Positions 10,405 to 21,475 of a stretch of DNA of 60,643 nucleotides are shown here, piece after piece (the first letter of the stretch is position 1; every line of letters begins with the position of its first letter). Origin of the DNA: an uncultured Pseudomonadales bacterium (GTDB lineage Bacteria > Pseudomonadota > Gammaproteobacteria > Pseudomonadales > Azotimanducaceae); contig CAJJAQ010000070.1 of the NCBI GenBank assembly GCA_905182095.1, forward strand, positions 1 to 60,643, in the 5' to 3' direction. Under the pieces are notes generated by a model. It had not been told where the DNA came from. It ran no database searches and saw only the letters and a program-made list of their open reading frames with translations. Made by a program: the position numbers and the translations under genes.

Positions 10405-11481
10405 TTGATCGCGCAACTCATAAAATCGGCGTCTAGTTCGGCACGCTTAGACGTTCCAGATTTGCTCGTTCCTAGAATGTTATTTTTTCTGGTGGTAACT
10501 GGCCTCCTGCTCGGTTTGTTCGGTTGGGCTTTGAGTATTGAAATGACATGGCATCATTTTATATACACGTCGCTTTTCGCTCTTTGGGTAGTACTGGTCT
10601 TCAGTATTGCGCTGCATTTTTTGCGCCCCTTTTTTGCACGCACCCCCATTTTCTATTCGGTTATCTGTGTATTTTTAGTAGGTATTGCTGCGACTGCTGG
10701 CGTTCATATCCTTATGAATATGGTCTTTTCTAATGAGCCCAGCCCTGAATACCTTCTGCCAAGAAGGCTCGCCATAGTGATTCTTTGCATAGGCGCCTAC
10801 TTGAGATATACGGTGTTGCGACAACGGCTAATACGCCAAGAGGAGTCCGAACTCCACTCTAAGATACAAGCTCTACAATCTCGTATTCGGCCGCATTTCC
10901 TATTCAATAGCATGAATATTATTGCCAGTCTGATTCCTTCAGATCCTGAGACGGCTGAGCAAGTGGTAGAAGATTTATCCGAATTATTTCGTGCCAGCTT
11001 GCAGGAAGAGGGCAGTTTTGTGCGCCTAGAGGACGAGCTGGATTTATGTCAACGATATGTTCGTATAGAGGGTTTACGTTTAGGCGAGCGCCTAGTCATG
11101 AATTGGGCCATTAGTGAGGCAAAGGAATTGGCAAAGATTCCTCTTTTGCTGATTCAGCCCCTTTTGGAAAATGCGATTTATCACGGTGTTCAGCCTATTC
11201 CGGAGGGGGGCACAATCGACTTCACCCTTGAATATATTGGTGAGGAGATGCTCGTCACAATTAGCAATCCGGTGCCGCAGTTCGATTCAATCTATGGTTC
11301 AGATGATCATATGGCTCGGAATGACTCCAAATCGGTAGGAAAGAGTAATAACTTGGCAATAGCCAATATCCGTACAAGGTTAGAGGTTTTATATGGGCCG
11401 AAAGCCCAGTTGACTACCTCTTTACAGGGAAACACATTTTTGACCAAGTTACGGTGCCCTAAAGTACCGTTAGCTCAGTAA
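10405..11481 (+). CDS. LytS/AlgZ (FimS)-type membrane sensor histidine kinase (TTG start in track)
   Basis: N-terminal TM segments, LQSRIRPHFLFNSMNIIASLI (His_kinase family H-box), LIQPLLENAIYHGV; between argH and an AlgR-like regulator. Confidence 0.85.
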   Translation: MIAQLIKSASSSARLDVPDLLVPRMLFFLVVTGLLLGLFGWALSIEMTWHHFIYTSLFALWVVLVFSIALHFLRPFFARTPIFYSVICVFLVGIAATAGVHILMNMVFSNEPSPEYLLPRRLAIVILCIGAYLRYTVLRQRLIRQEESELHSKIQALQSRIRPHFLFNSMNIIASLIPSDPETAEQVVEDLSELFRASLQEEGSFVRLEDELDLCQRYVRIEGLRLGERLVMNWAISEAKELAKIPLLLIQPLLENAIYHGVQPIPEGGTIDFTLEYIGEEMLVTISNPVPQFDSIYGSDDHMARNDSKSVGKSNNLAIANIRTRLEVLYGPKAQLTTSLQGNTFLTKLRCPKVPLAQ

Positions 11482-11496
11482 AAGAGGCCAAGTGCT

Positions 11497-12225
11497 ATGC
11501 GAATTCTAATAGTAGATGACGAAACTCTCGCCCGCGACAGGTTGCGCCGAATGCTTGAAAGTGACGGACGACACGAAATAATAGGCGACGTCGGTACGGG
11601 CTTGGAAGCTTTGCGGATAAGTGAAGACTTACGCCCAGACTTGGTTCTATTAGATATTAGAATGCCCGGAATGGATGGCATTGAGACCGCTAGACACTTT
11701 CTTGGTCAAAAAGATTCTCCTGCTGTAGTTTTCTGTACGGCATTTGAAGAGCACGCCATTAAAGCTTTCGAGCTGCAAGCAGTCGGCTATTTGTTAAAAC
11801 CCGTGAGAAAAGAGCATTTGATCGCGGCACTCGACAAATCTACTCGATTGAACCGGCTGCAACTGGCATCACTGCATGGTGTGGATGAAACTCGCCGCGC
11901 GCATATTTGTGCACGAACGTATAAGGGCGTTGAACTGGTTAATGTCAGCGATATTCGCTATTTACGAGCAGATCAAAAGTATGTTTCGGTGCGTCATGCC
12001 GGTGGAGAGGTTATCATTGACGAAACGCTGCGAGAGTTAGAAAAGGAGTTCGCTGATATTTTTCTGCGAATTCATCGCAACGCGTTGGTGGCGAAACACC
12101 ATATTTTGGGTCTCGAAAAAAGTGTATCTGGCCAGATTGGGGTCAGATTAAACGATATCGAAGAAACCGTGGATATTAGCCGACGACATTTACCCGGGGT
12201 GCGCAAAGTTATAAGGCGGCTCTAA
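11497..12225 (+). CDS. LytTR-family response regulator (AlgR-like)
   Basis: MRILIVDDETLARDRLRRML receiver, LVLLDIRMPGMDG, C-terminal LytTR (FLRIHRNALVAKHHILGLE). Confidence 0.9.
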   Translation: MRILIVDDETLARDRLRRMLESDGRHEIIGDVGTGLEALRISEDLRPDLVLLDIRMPGMDGIETARHFLGQKDSPAVVFCTAFEEHAIKAFELQAVGYLLKPVRKEHLIAALDKSTRLNRLQLASLHGVDETRRAHICARTYKGVELVNVSDIRYLRADQKYVSVRHAGGEVIIDETLRELEKEFADIFLRIHRNALVAKHHILGLEKSVSGQIGVRLNDIEETVDISRRHLPGVRKVIRRL

Positions 12226-12238
12226 TTATTAGGACCTT

Positions 12239-13159
12239 ATGAAACACATTAGAATTGCCACGCGAGAGAGCAAACTCGCTCTGTGGCAGGCCAGATTTTT
12301 GCGCGCTCAATTGCTCTTAGCCCACCCAGAAATTGAAGTAACTCTAGTTGGCATGAGTACCAAGGGCGACCGTTGGCTAGATGCGCCTTTGAGCGAAATT
12401 GGCGGCAAAGGTCTGTTTATCAAAGAGTTGGAAGTTGCAATGCTCGACGGTCGGGCGGATATGGCAGTACATTCGGTTAAAGACTTACCCGCGGTTATGC
12501 CGGAAGGGTTTAGCTTGCCGCTGATCGCATTCAGAGATGATATCCGAGACGTCCTAGTCAGCTCTAAGGGGCCACTTGAAGCGCTGCCCATAGGTGCCCG
12601 AGTAGGTTCATCCAGTTTACGTCGCAAATCCCAAATCTTAGCAATTCGTCCGGATTTAGAAGTGCTGCCAATTCGCGGCAATGTCGGTACACGCCTTGAA
12701 AAACTTGATTCCGGCGAGTTCGAGGGTATTGTTCTTGCCGCCGCCGGCCTAGCGCGTTTAGAGTTGCATCGTGACGACTTGCACCCTCTTTCAATAGAGG
12801 AATGTCTACCGGCTCCAGGCCAAGGAGCATTAGGCGTTGAAATATTAGAGGGTAGCCCTATAGAAGAATTTCTTGTGCCCTTGTTGGATGCTCGAACCAG
12901 CGCATGTGTTATTGCCGAGAGAGGCATTAGTGCAGGCCTTGGCGCTGACTGCGCTTTGCCAGTGGCCGCTTCCGCCCATTTCACCTCAACAACGCTAATA
13001 CAATTGTCTGCACTAGTAGCTGATGTTGTTGGTGCAAAAATCGTCCGCAGCACAGTAACTGGCAGCGATCCTCTAGCGTTAGCGAAGGAGGCAGTTGCAC
13101 AGCTTCTTGCCAATGGCGCAGGTGAGATTTTAGATAACATAAGGCAAGATAAGCATTGA
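12239..13159 (+). CDS. hemC: Porphobilinogen deaminase
   Basis: IRIATRESKLALWQA, GGKGLFIKELE, AVHSVKDLPA, LPAPGQGALGVE. Confidence 0.97.
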   Translation: MKHIRIATRESKLALWQARFLRAQLLLAHPEIEVTLVGMSTKGDRWLDAPLSEIGGKGLFIKELEVAMLDGRADMAVHSVKDLPAVMPEGFSLPLIAFRDDIRDVLVSSKGPLEALPIGARVGSSSLRRKSQILAIRPDLEVLPIRGNVGTRLEKLDSGEFEGIVLAAAGLARLELHRDDLHPLSIEECLPAPGQGALGVEILEGSPIEEFLVPLLDARTSACVIAERGISAGLGADCALPVAASAHFTSTTLIQLSALVADVVGAKIVRSTVTGSDPLALAKEAVAQLLANGAGEILDNIRQDKH

Positions 13160-13165
13160 GCAACA

Positions 13166-13885
13166 ATGGCCGAAACTGTGACGAAAGTCTGGATAACACT
13201 GACGCAACCTGGTGCATCGCGTATTGCCGCGCAGCTTGCTTCCGAGGGCTATGAATGCATTTGTGAGTCGGTTACTGAAATTCAGTTGCTGCCGCTGCGC
13301 CTAACCCCCATAACGAATAACGTCGTCCCGGACTTATGCATTTTTCTCTCCCAGCACGCCGCCAAACAATATTTGCAAGAGGTTTACTGTGAGGCCCACA
13401 GCGCCTGCAAATTTCTAGCCGTTGGCCCCAGTACCGCAAAAGTTCTTCGACAAAGCGGGCTCCAGGTCCTTGAGCCCGAGCATGCAAGTTCGGAAGGGTT
13501 GTTGGCTTGCGCTACTGTACAAAACATTAAAGCAGGCGAACGGGTGTGGTTGGTCTGTGGAGAGGGCGGAAGAGACATATTGCATAAGTCGCTGGCAAAA
13601 CGCTGCCACCTAAGCGTCCTCAACCTTTACCGGCGGATCAACCCATCAATAAAAAACGCGCGAGTTATCGACGCTGATATAATTCTTGTAGGTTCATATC
13701 AGGGTTTTGTCGCCGCTGCTAAAACGTGGCAGGAACTTGGCGGCAGTTTATCGGCCAGTTTTGTCGTCCCATCTCAACGAGTGGCCGATCTTAGTTTAGA
13801 ATTAGGCTTCACTAGAGTTGTTAACGCCCGAGGCCTGGACACTCAGTCTTTACTGAAAGCACTTGCGAGAATAAAAAATGCATGA
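13166..13885 (+). CDS. hemD: Uroporphyrinogen-III synthase
   Basis: Position between hemC and hemX; WITLTQPGASRIAAQLASEGYE, FLSQHAAKQYL, VCGEGGRDIL. Confidence 0.85.
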   Translation: MAETVTKVWITLTQPGASRIAAQLASEGYECICESVTEIQLLPLRLTPITNNVVPDLCIFLSQHAAKQYLQEVYCEAHSACKFLAVGPSTAKVLRQSGLQVLEPEHASSEGLLACATVQNIKAGERVWLVCGEGGRDILHKSLAKRCHLSVLNLYRRINPSIKNARVIDADIILVGSYQGFVAAAKTWQELGGSLSASFVVPSQRVADLSLELGFTRVVNARGLDTQSLLKALARIKNA

Positions 13886-14990
13886 AGAACAAATCGTTGA
13901 ATCTAAAGACTCGGATTTGAGCGCTGAGGTGCAACCTAAACCGCAGCCAACACCAATGAGTAAAAATAAAGTGAGCAAAAATAAAATGAGTTCCGCAGGT
14001 CGGTTCTTCCTGTTTTTGACTTTTGTTTTGGCCGGTTGTGGTTTGGCGTTAGCAGGTTTTCTATATCTACAATTGATACAGAATAGCCCCTTAGAAAAAG
14101 CCCTGGCTGAAAGTAATGCTGCGCGGCAATCGTTGTCAGTAAAGGTGACAGATCAGGTGTCCTCTGCAAAAAATACTATGCAACAACGCCAACTTGCGTT
14201 GGAGGACCAACTCAAAGAAAAAATTGAACAGCGCCTTAGCCAGGCCGAACAAGATCTGCAGGCGGGCCTCGAACTGGTAACAGCAAGTAAACCGACAACG
14301 CCGCATAAATGGCGGTTAGCTGAGGCAGGCTATTTATTCCGCGAGGCAGATCGTAGGCTCATGATGCAGCGAGATACGGTTTTTGCTTTACGCGCTCTAG
14401 CCAGTGCGGAAAAAATATTGCAAGATCTTGGTGATGTAGCGCCCTTTGCATTGCGCGCAAAACTGGCCGATGACATTGCGTCACTGCAACGGATAGAGGT
14501 GGTTGATATTGAAGCCATTTTTATCCGCTTAGAGACGCTCAAAGGAGATACCCCCGAACTAGGCTCCTTGCAAAATATTGCTGTCACTTCCGATCCGGTC
14601 GTTACGCCCCCAACCCAAATCTGGTGGCAGCAGATTCTCGATAAGCTCAAGGATTTGGTTCGTATAAGTTTCTTAGTTGAACAGTCAGAAAATCACGAAT
14701 TCCCTAAACTGTTACCTACACAAGAAATCGCAACCTTGGCTAGTCTAAGAATAAGGCTTGCTATAGAGCAGGCTCAACTGGCCTTGTTGCAGGGAAGAGA
14801 ACAGATTTATCATGCCAGTTTGCTGCGTGCGAAGGAGACCACCATTGAATATTTTGATATCAATGGATCTCGTCAAAAGGAGCTACTGAAGAATATTGCG
14901 GAACTATCAGCTTTAGATTTGAATCCGCAATTGATCGATCTTTCTGCTTCCATAGCTATGTTGGACAAGATTGAGGCTGAATTAGAATGA
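13878..14990 (+). CDS. hemX: HemX-family protein (uroporphyrinogen-III C-methyltransferase-like)
   Basis: Single TM near N-terminus, coiled coil, WRLAEAGYLFREADRRLMMQRD motif; syntenic. Confidence 0.88.
   Translation: MHEEQIVESKDSDLSAEVQPKPQPTPMSKNKVSKNKMSSAGRFFLFLTFVLAGCGLALAGFLYLQLIQNSPLEKALAESNAARQSLSVKVTDQVSSAKNTMQQRQLALEDQLKEKIEQRLSQAEQDLQAGLELVTASKPTTPHKWRLAEAGYLFREADRRLMMQRDTVFALRALASAEKILQDLGDVAPFALRAKLADDIASLQRIEVVDIEAIFIRLETLKGDTPELGSLQNIAVTSDPVVTPPTQIWWQQILDKLKDLVRISFLVEQSENHEFPKLLPTQEIATLASLRIRLAIEQAQLALLQGREQIYHASLLRAKETTIEYFDINGSRQKELLKNIAELSALDLNPQLIDLSASIAMLDKIEAELE
13956..13985 (+). repeat. 15-bp in-frame tandem duplication in hemX (MSKNK-VSKNK)
   Basis: atgagtaaaaataaa|gtgagcaaaaataaa|atgag... 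Confidence 0.8.
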
Positions 14991-16144
14991 AGTTGCTTAC
15001 GGTATTACTCGTTGTCTTGCTTGCTGTTCTAGGCGTCGGCTATTGGTTTAACGAACCCGGTTATGTTTTGGTACGCATTGGCGACGTTGCTGCAGAGGCC
15101 ACCGTATGGGGAAGCCTTGTAGCCCTGCTCTGTGTTTTGGTGGTGCTGCGTTTGATTTACCTAACCTTACGAACTTTTTTGCGTGGCAGTAGTTGGCTCA
15201 TTGGTTGGACAGGTCAACGTAAAGCTAACGACAGACTGGTTTTAGCGGAGAAAGCCGCATTAGCTTCTGCGCGTAGCGATTGGCCCACCGCCGAGCGGCT
15301 TTTATTGAAAGCGAAGAAGCTTGGCGATATTGATTTTGCCAGTAACATCGGCCTAGCTCGAGCCGCTTATGAGCTTGGAAATAAAGAAGTTCAAATCAGT
15401 GCCCTAGCGTCAGCTAAAGTTGCCTCGCCGGCAAATGCTCGCTCCATTAGTTCCATTGCTCTGACATGGCTTATCACCCAAGGTGAAAGTGAAGAGGTTA
15501 TTGAAACCTTGCAGCCATCTTTTTTGGCCGGCGAGTGTGCGGGTGACATGCTGGTTGTGCTAACTAAAGCTTATCTTGGACAGGGTCGTTGGTCAGACGT
15601 GCAAAAACTATGGCCATTGTTAGAAAAGCAAAAGCTATTGCAAAAAGAATTATTTGATGGTGACTTTGAGCGGCTTTGGGCCGTCCGCTTGTTAGCAGAG
15701 TCGAAGCCTAGTGGCGCCATGAAAGTTCTACCTAAAGCCTATAAAGCTGATGTCACCATCCTTCTGCCGTGGATCGATCTCTTATTGTTAGAGAAAGGTG
15801 GGGATGACGCGGCCGAAGCTATTGAGCACGTTTTGACGACTATTTGGCATGAGAAAATTGTGCAGCGATATTCTAAAGCCCAGCGTTCTGATGTTGATAT
15901 TCAACTTGCTCAAGGAAAAAAATGGTTAAAGAAACGGCCTAACGATGTTGTTTTGTTGATGACTCTAGGTCGTCTGGCGACAACCAAACGCAAGCTAACA
16001 TTAGCCAGAGAGCATTTTGACAGCGCGTTGACCCAAGCGCCAAAGGGTAGCTCGCTGCGTAAGGAAATCTATCGTGAGTTAGGCGGAGTTTGCCATGGTT
16101 TAGGCGACTCCCAACTAGCACTGCAGTATCTGTTGAAGGCATAA
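14987..16144 (+). CDS. hemY: HemY protein (TPR, heme biosynthesis-associated)
   Basis: Two N-terminal TMs, TPR-like repeats, 4-bp overlap with hemX; syntenic. Confidence 0.9.
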   Translation: MKLLTVLLVVLLAVLGVGYWFNEPGYVLVRIGDVAAEATVWGSLVALLCVLVVLRLIYLTLRTFLRGSSWLIGWTGQRKANDRLVLAEKAALASARSDWPTAERLLLKAKKLGDIDFASNIGLARAAYELGNKEVQISALASAKVASPANARSISSIALTWLITQGESEEVIETLQPSFLAGECAGDMLVVLTKAYLGQGRWSDVQKLWPLLEKQKLLQKELFDGDFERLWAVRLLAESKPSGAMKVLPKAYKADVTILLPWIDLLLLEKGGDDAAEAIEHVLTTIWHEKIVQRYSKAQRSDVDIQLAQGKKWLKKRPNDVVLLMTLGRLATTKRKLTLAREHFDSALTQAPKGSSLRKEIYRELGGVCHGLGDSQLALQYLLKA

Positions 16145-16233
16145 CCAGTGGGTTAGTTTAGGCAGTTCTGAATGTTGGATAGCGCAGAAGAGATACGGAA
16201 TTAGCAGTTGGCTTTTCAGCCGAAAGAACTAGA

Positions 16234-16264
16234 GCAGCTGAACGTATATAAAACGGTCAGCTGC
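16234..16264. terminator. Inverted repeat between convergent hemY and rho (gcagctga...tcagctgc)
   Basis: 8-bp perfect arms, 15-nt loop, no T-tract. Confidence 0.4.
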
Positions 16265-16279
16265 GCTGGGTTGCTCAGC

Positions 16280-17542
16280 TTATCGTTTCATGGAGTTAAA
16301 GAAGTCATCGTTAGTTTTGGTTTCTTTTAGCTTGTCTAAGATAAATTCGATGGCCGCTATGTCGTCCATATCGTGCAGTAGCTTACGCAGAATCCAGACC
16401 CGCTGGAGCTCTTCTTCTGTCATTAGCAGTTCTTCCCGCCGTGTCGCCGATCTACGAATGTTAATCGCAGGGTAAACACGCTTCTCAGCAATTTTACGTT
16501 CAAGGTGTAATTCTTGATTACCTGTGCCCTTAAATTCTTCGTAAATGACCTCGTCCATCTTCGACCCTGTGTCTACCAATGCTGTAGCCACGATGGTCAG
16601 GCTGCCGCCTTCTTCGATATTTCTCGCCGCGCCAAAGAAACGCTTTGGTCGCTCCAGTGCATGTGCATCTACACCACCGGTTAGGACTTTGCCAGATGAA
16701 GGCACAATGGTGTTATAGGCCCTTGCCAAACGCGTAATAGAGTCGAGAAGAATGACCACATCCTTTTTGTTCTCAACCAGACGTTTGGCCTTTTCAATGA
16801 CCATCTCTGCAACTTGAACGTGCCTTGAGGGTGGTTCGTCGAATGTTGACGCCACTACTTCGCCGCGAACTGAGCGTTGCATTTCGGTCACTTCTTCTGG
16901 GCGTTCATCAATGAGAAGTACTATCAGTACAGTCTCTGGATTATTCGATGCAATAGACTGAGCAATATTTTGCAGAACTAAAGTTTTACCAGCTTTGGGA
17001 GGCGAAACGATGAGTGCTCTTTGGCCCTTACCGATTGGCGCTACAAGATCCATGATCCGGGCGGTCAAATCTTCAGTACTACCGTTGCCTCGTTCAAGTT
17101 TTAATCTTTCATCAGGAAACAGCGGTGTCAGATTTTCGAATAAGACTTTGTGCGTTTTGCTGCTACTTTCACTGAAGTTAATTTCGTCGACTTTGAGCAG
17201 CGCAAAATATCTTTCGCCGTCTTTAGGCGGCCGAATTTTTCCAGCAATACTATCCCCGGTACGTAGATTGAACCGTCTAACTTGACTTGGCGAGACGTAG
17301 ATATCGTCTGGGCCTGCTAGATATGAACTGTCAGGCGAGCGCAAAAAGCCGAAACCGTCTTGAAGGATTTCTAGCGTTCCTTCGCCATAGATGTCCTCGC
17401 CATTTTTGGATTGCTTGCGCACAATCGCGGCAATAACTTCTTGTTTGCGGGATCTGCCGACATTCTCCAGACCCATCTCTCGGGCAGTCTCCATGAGTTC
17501 TGCGACAGGTTGGCGTTTTAAATCTGAAAGGTGCATAGCCAT
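16280..17542 (-). CDS. rho: Transcription termination factor Rho
   Basis: 420 aa; [62 protein letters not shown]-type P-loop ([13 protein letters not shown]). Confidence 0.97.
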   Translation of the reverse strand: MAMHLSDLKRQPVAELMETAREMGLENVGRSRKQEVIAAIVRKQSKNGEDIYGEGTLEILQDGFGFLRSPDSSYLAGPDDIYVSPSQVRRFNLRTGDSIAGKIRPPKDGERYFALLKVDEINFSESSSKTHKVLFENLTPLFPDERLKLERGNGSTEDLTARIMDLVAPIGKGQRALIVSPPKAGKTLVLQNIAQSIASNNPETVLIVLLIDERPEEVTEMQRSVRGEVVASTFDEPPSRHVQVAEMVIEKAKRLVENKKDVVILLDSITRLARAYNTIVPSSGKVLTGGVDAHALERPKRFFGAARNIEEGGSLTIVATALVDTGSKMDEVIYEEFKGTGNQELHLERKIAEKRVYPAINIRRSATRREELLMTEEELQRVWILRKLLHDMDDIAAIEFILDKLKETKTNDDFFNSMKR

Positions 17543-17840
17543 ATAAGTATGAAAACCGTTTAAGTAGTGTTTGAGTTTGAATTCTCCGCGGTGCTAGCAA
17601 GGCATACACTGGGAGATTAGGCATGGTAAAACAAAGGGGGTTCTGTGGGAGATGGGGATCGAGTGTTATCTCAAATTGTTCCAAATTTCTTACATCTCTC
17701 AATCTCTAGTCTAGTGACTTGAGGCTGGGGGTCAAGGAGTAAAAACAATCTAAATGATATGATTTTTTACCTGCAACCAATGCAAGTGGGAGAAATTTTG
17801 CTAAATACCTTGCCCGACTTTCGTTGATTTTGCCGGCCCG

Positions 17841-17866
17841 TTTACAAAATAGGCCTAAGCGAGGCC
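17841..17866 (-). terminator. Probable terminator downstream of trxA
   Basis: Minus strand GGCCT-CGCTT-AGGCC followed by TATTTTG. Confidence 0.5.
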
Positions 17867-17898
17867 CATTCTGTGAACGCAGAAAAACAGTAACAATA

Positions 17899-18225
17899 CT
17901 AAATATTGCTGTCTAAAAAGGCCTGTAGCTGCGACTTGGAAAGCGCGCCAACTTTAGTCGCTTCTACCTCGCCATTTTTGAACAGCATAAGTGTCGGAAT
18001 GCCGCGAATACCATACTTAGGAGGTGTTGCTTGATTGGAATCAATATCCAATTTGCATACCTTAATCCTATCTGCGTACTCACCTGCTACCTCACTCAAA
18101 ATAGGTGCGATCATCTTGCAGGGTCCGCACCATTCAGCCCAGTAATCTACAAGTACGGGTTTATCTGAGTTAAGAACGTCTTCTTGAAAGCCGTCGTCAC
18201 TGGTATGAACGATATTGTCGCTCAT
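17899..18225 (-). CDS. trxA: Thioredoxin
   Basis: 108 aa; [20 protein letters not shown]. Confidence 0.97.
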   Translation of the reverse strand: MSDNIVHTSDDGFQEDVLNSDKPVLVDYWAEWCGPCKMIAPILSEVAGEYADRIKVCKLDIDSNQATPPKYGIRGIPTLMLFKNGEVEATKVGALSKSQLQAFLDSNI

Positions 18226-18360
18226 GTGAGCCTCCTAATATTTTGGAAAAGAAAATTGTAGCACCGATAAACTATACCTGTCCCGATAAAGCCATCACTC
18301 GCGGGTAAATGAGCGCAGTATTTGTATGGCGGTATTTTGTTGCAGCTGCGCGCAAGCTCG

Positions 18361-19374
<1,014 letters not shown>

Positions 19375-19452
19375 CTAGCGCACTGGCTAGTTAACGCATC
19401 TCTCTAATGGGCAAAGTTTTTGCCGCAAGCGGTTTTGCGGCCTCTGCCAATA

Positions 19453-21318
19453 CTAGTCAATACTTTCTAATTCCGCACTGGCAGCAAGCCAACCTTCCTC
19501 AGATTTATCCACCTGCTTACGTAAGTTCGCGGCTTTGGCTAGCAGATCATTTAATTCATCCGCTGGCATTTCATCATAGGTCTTTTGGTCGGCTAAAATT
19601 TCTTCGATTGCTTCCAGTTTAGTGTTGCCGCGTTCCATCTCTTTTTCGAAATTGCGCACACTCTTGCGTAATTCAGTCAGCGATGCCCTTGCAGCGGCAC
19701 GTTCTTGGCGAGCGGCTTTTTTTGAACCTGCACTGTCTTTAGCACCCACGCTGGCTGAGCCATTTTCAATTCTGGCGGCAGTGTAATCCTCAATATCGCC
19801 CTCGTAGGTAGTCAAAGTGCCATTTTCTACCAACCAAAGCTCGTCGACGATTTTCGCCAATAGACTTCTATCGTGAGCAACAATAATAACCGCGCCGGTA
19901 TAAGCCTGGAGGGCCAATGCCAGGGCGTCGCGCATGTCTAAGTCGAGGTGGTTTGTCGGTTCGTCTAAAACAAGAACAGCGGGCTTTTCCGAGGCTAAAA
20001 TAGCCATAACAAAGCGAGCTTTTTCGCCACCGGAAAGGCTTTGAATGGGGCGTTGTATCATTGGCAGGTTGAAACCCCATCCACCTAGATAGTCCCTACA
20101 TTGTTGTTCTCTAAAGTCTGGCCTGACTTCCATCATTGATTCGTAGGCAGTAGATGCCATATCTAGTGATTCGAGTTGGTGCTGGGCAAAGTAGCCAATA
20201 TGCGAGTGGGTGCCTTTTTCTAGCTGTCCATTTAGCGGCTCTAAGTCGCCTACAATGGCTTTGAGCAGTGTCGATTTGCCCGCGCCGTTAGCACCAAGCA
20301 CGCCAATTCGCGCCCCGGGTAGTACAGTTTGCCCCACCTGTTTTAGAATCACTGAATCGCCGTAGCCAAGATCCATTTTGCGAAAGCTAAAAAGCGGATT
20401 AGAGACTTTATCTGGGTTGCTAAAGTTGACCCTATAATCTGAATCTACGTGCAGGGCCGCTTGAGTTTGCATACGTTCCAATGCCTTTATGCGGCTTTGT
20501 ACTTGCTTTGCCTTACTCGCAGTAGCGCGGAAGCGGTCGACAAATTGTTGTATGTGACTAACCTGGGCTTGGTGTTTTACTGCCATGGCCTGTTCACGCT
20601 CTAGTTCATCGCTGCGCTGGCGTTCAAATGAGGTGTAATTGCCCTTGTAAAACTTGCCCTCAGAACCGGCCAGATAAAGTACTTGAGTAACCGTTGCATC
20701 AAGAAAAGCCCGGTCGTGAGCGATAATAAGCAAAGCGCCTTGAAAGCGTTTTAACCAATTCTCCAGCCACAATATGGCTTCAAGGTCCAAGTGGTTAGTG
20801 GGTTCGTCGAGTAGCAGCATATCGCTGGGTGCCATGAGTGCCTGGGCAAGATTCAGACGAATACGCCAGCCGCCGGAAAAGTCTCGATAGGACTTTGTGG
20901 CTTCAACGTCACTAAACCCCAAACCATACAAAATCTCACCGGCTCGGGCTTCGGATTGATAACCCCCTTGGTCGTCGTATTCCGCGTATAGGTTGGCGAG
21001 CTTTACCGGGTCTTCCGTTTCAGCGATCGCCTTCTCTGTCTTGCGCAGCTCTTTATGCCCGTCAATTACGAACTCTATGGCTGGGCGATCATTGATCTCC
21101 ACTTCCTGGGCCATATAGCCCACTTGCCAGTCTTCGGGAAAATCCACTTCGCCACCACTGGCTTCGAGTTTTTTCAGAACTAGATTAAAGAATGTGGACT
21201 TGCCAACACCGTTGCGACCCACTACAGCAACCCGTTGACCGGGATAGACTACGAGGTTGACGTCGTCAAATAGCACGTCGTCTCCGCGCTCGAATTTTAG
21301 ATCTTGTACACGCAGCAT
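19453..21318 (-). CDS. ABC-F family ATPase (YheS-like)
   Basis: 621 aa; two ABC cassettes (GRNGVGKST, GANGAGKST), LLLDEPTNHLDLEA / VLDEPTNHLDLDM, linker region, C-terminal coiled coil. Confidence 0.92.
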   Translation of the reverse strand: MLRVQDLKFERGDDVLFDDVNLVVYPGQRVAVVGRNGVGKSTFFNLVLKKLEASGGEVDFPEDWQVGYMAQEVEINDRPAIEFVIDGHKELRKTEKAIAETEDPVKLANLYAEYDDQGGYQSEARAGEILYGLGFSDVEATKSYRDFSGGWRIRLNLAQALMAPSDMLLLDEPTNHLDLEAILWLENWLKRFQGALLIIAHDRAFLDATVTQVLYLAGSEGKFYKGNYTSFERQRSDELEREQAMAVKHQAQVSHIQQFVDRFRATASKAKQVQSRIKALERMQTQAALHVDSDYRVNFSNPDKVSNPLFSFRKMDLGYGDSVILKQVGQTVLPGARIGVLGANGAGKSTLLKAIVGDLEPLNGQLEKGTHSHIGYFAQHQLESLDMASTAYESMMEVRPDFREQQCRDYLGGWGFNLPMIQRPIQSLSGGEKARFVMAILASEKPAVLVLDEPTNHLDLDMRDALALALQAYTGAVIIVAHDRSLLAKIVDELWLVENGTLTTYEGDIEDYTAARIENGSASVGAKDSAGSKKAARQERAAARASLTELRKSVRNFEKEMERGNTKLEAIEEILADQKTYDEMPADELNDLLAKAANLRKQVDKSEEGWLAASAELESID

Positions 21319-21475
21319 TGGCTAATTTACTTCTTTCCTAGTTGGAGTTTCGGGCACTAATAAGGTTTGGGTCGAAATCACCGCAGTGAATATTCGAATG
21401 TTTTTAAGAATTTCTACGGTTATCGTCTTTGCTGAAATTCAAAGACCGAGCAAAACTACAAAGTAAATAGTCTGT

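Noticed and set aside
12307-13140. 277-aa ORF antisense to hemC
   Set aside because: Ser/Arg/Pro-rich shadow translation of hemC; hemC is unambiguous
17331-17702. 123-aa ORF overlapping the rho start, considered as a RhoL-type leader peptide
   Set aside because: Mostly the out-of-frame reading of rho; no similarity recognised to known rho leaders
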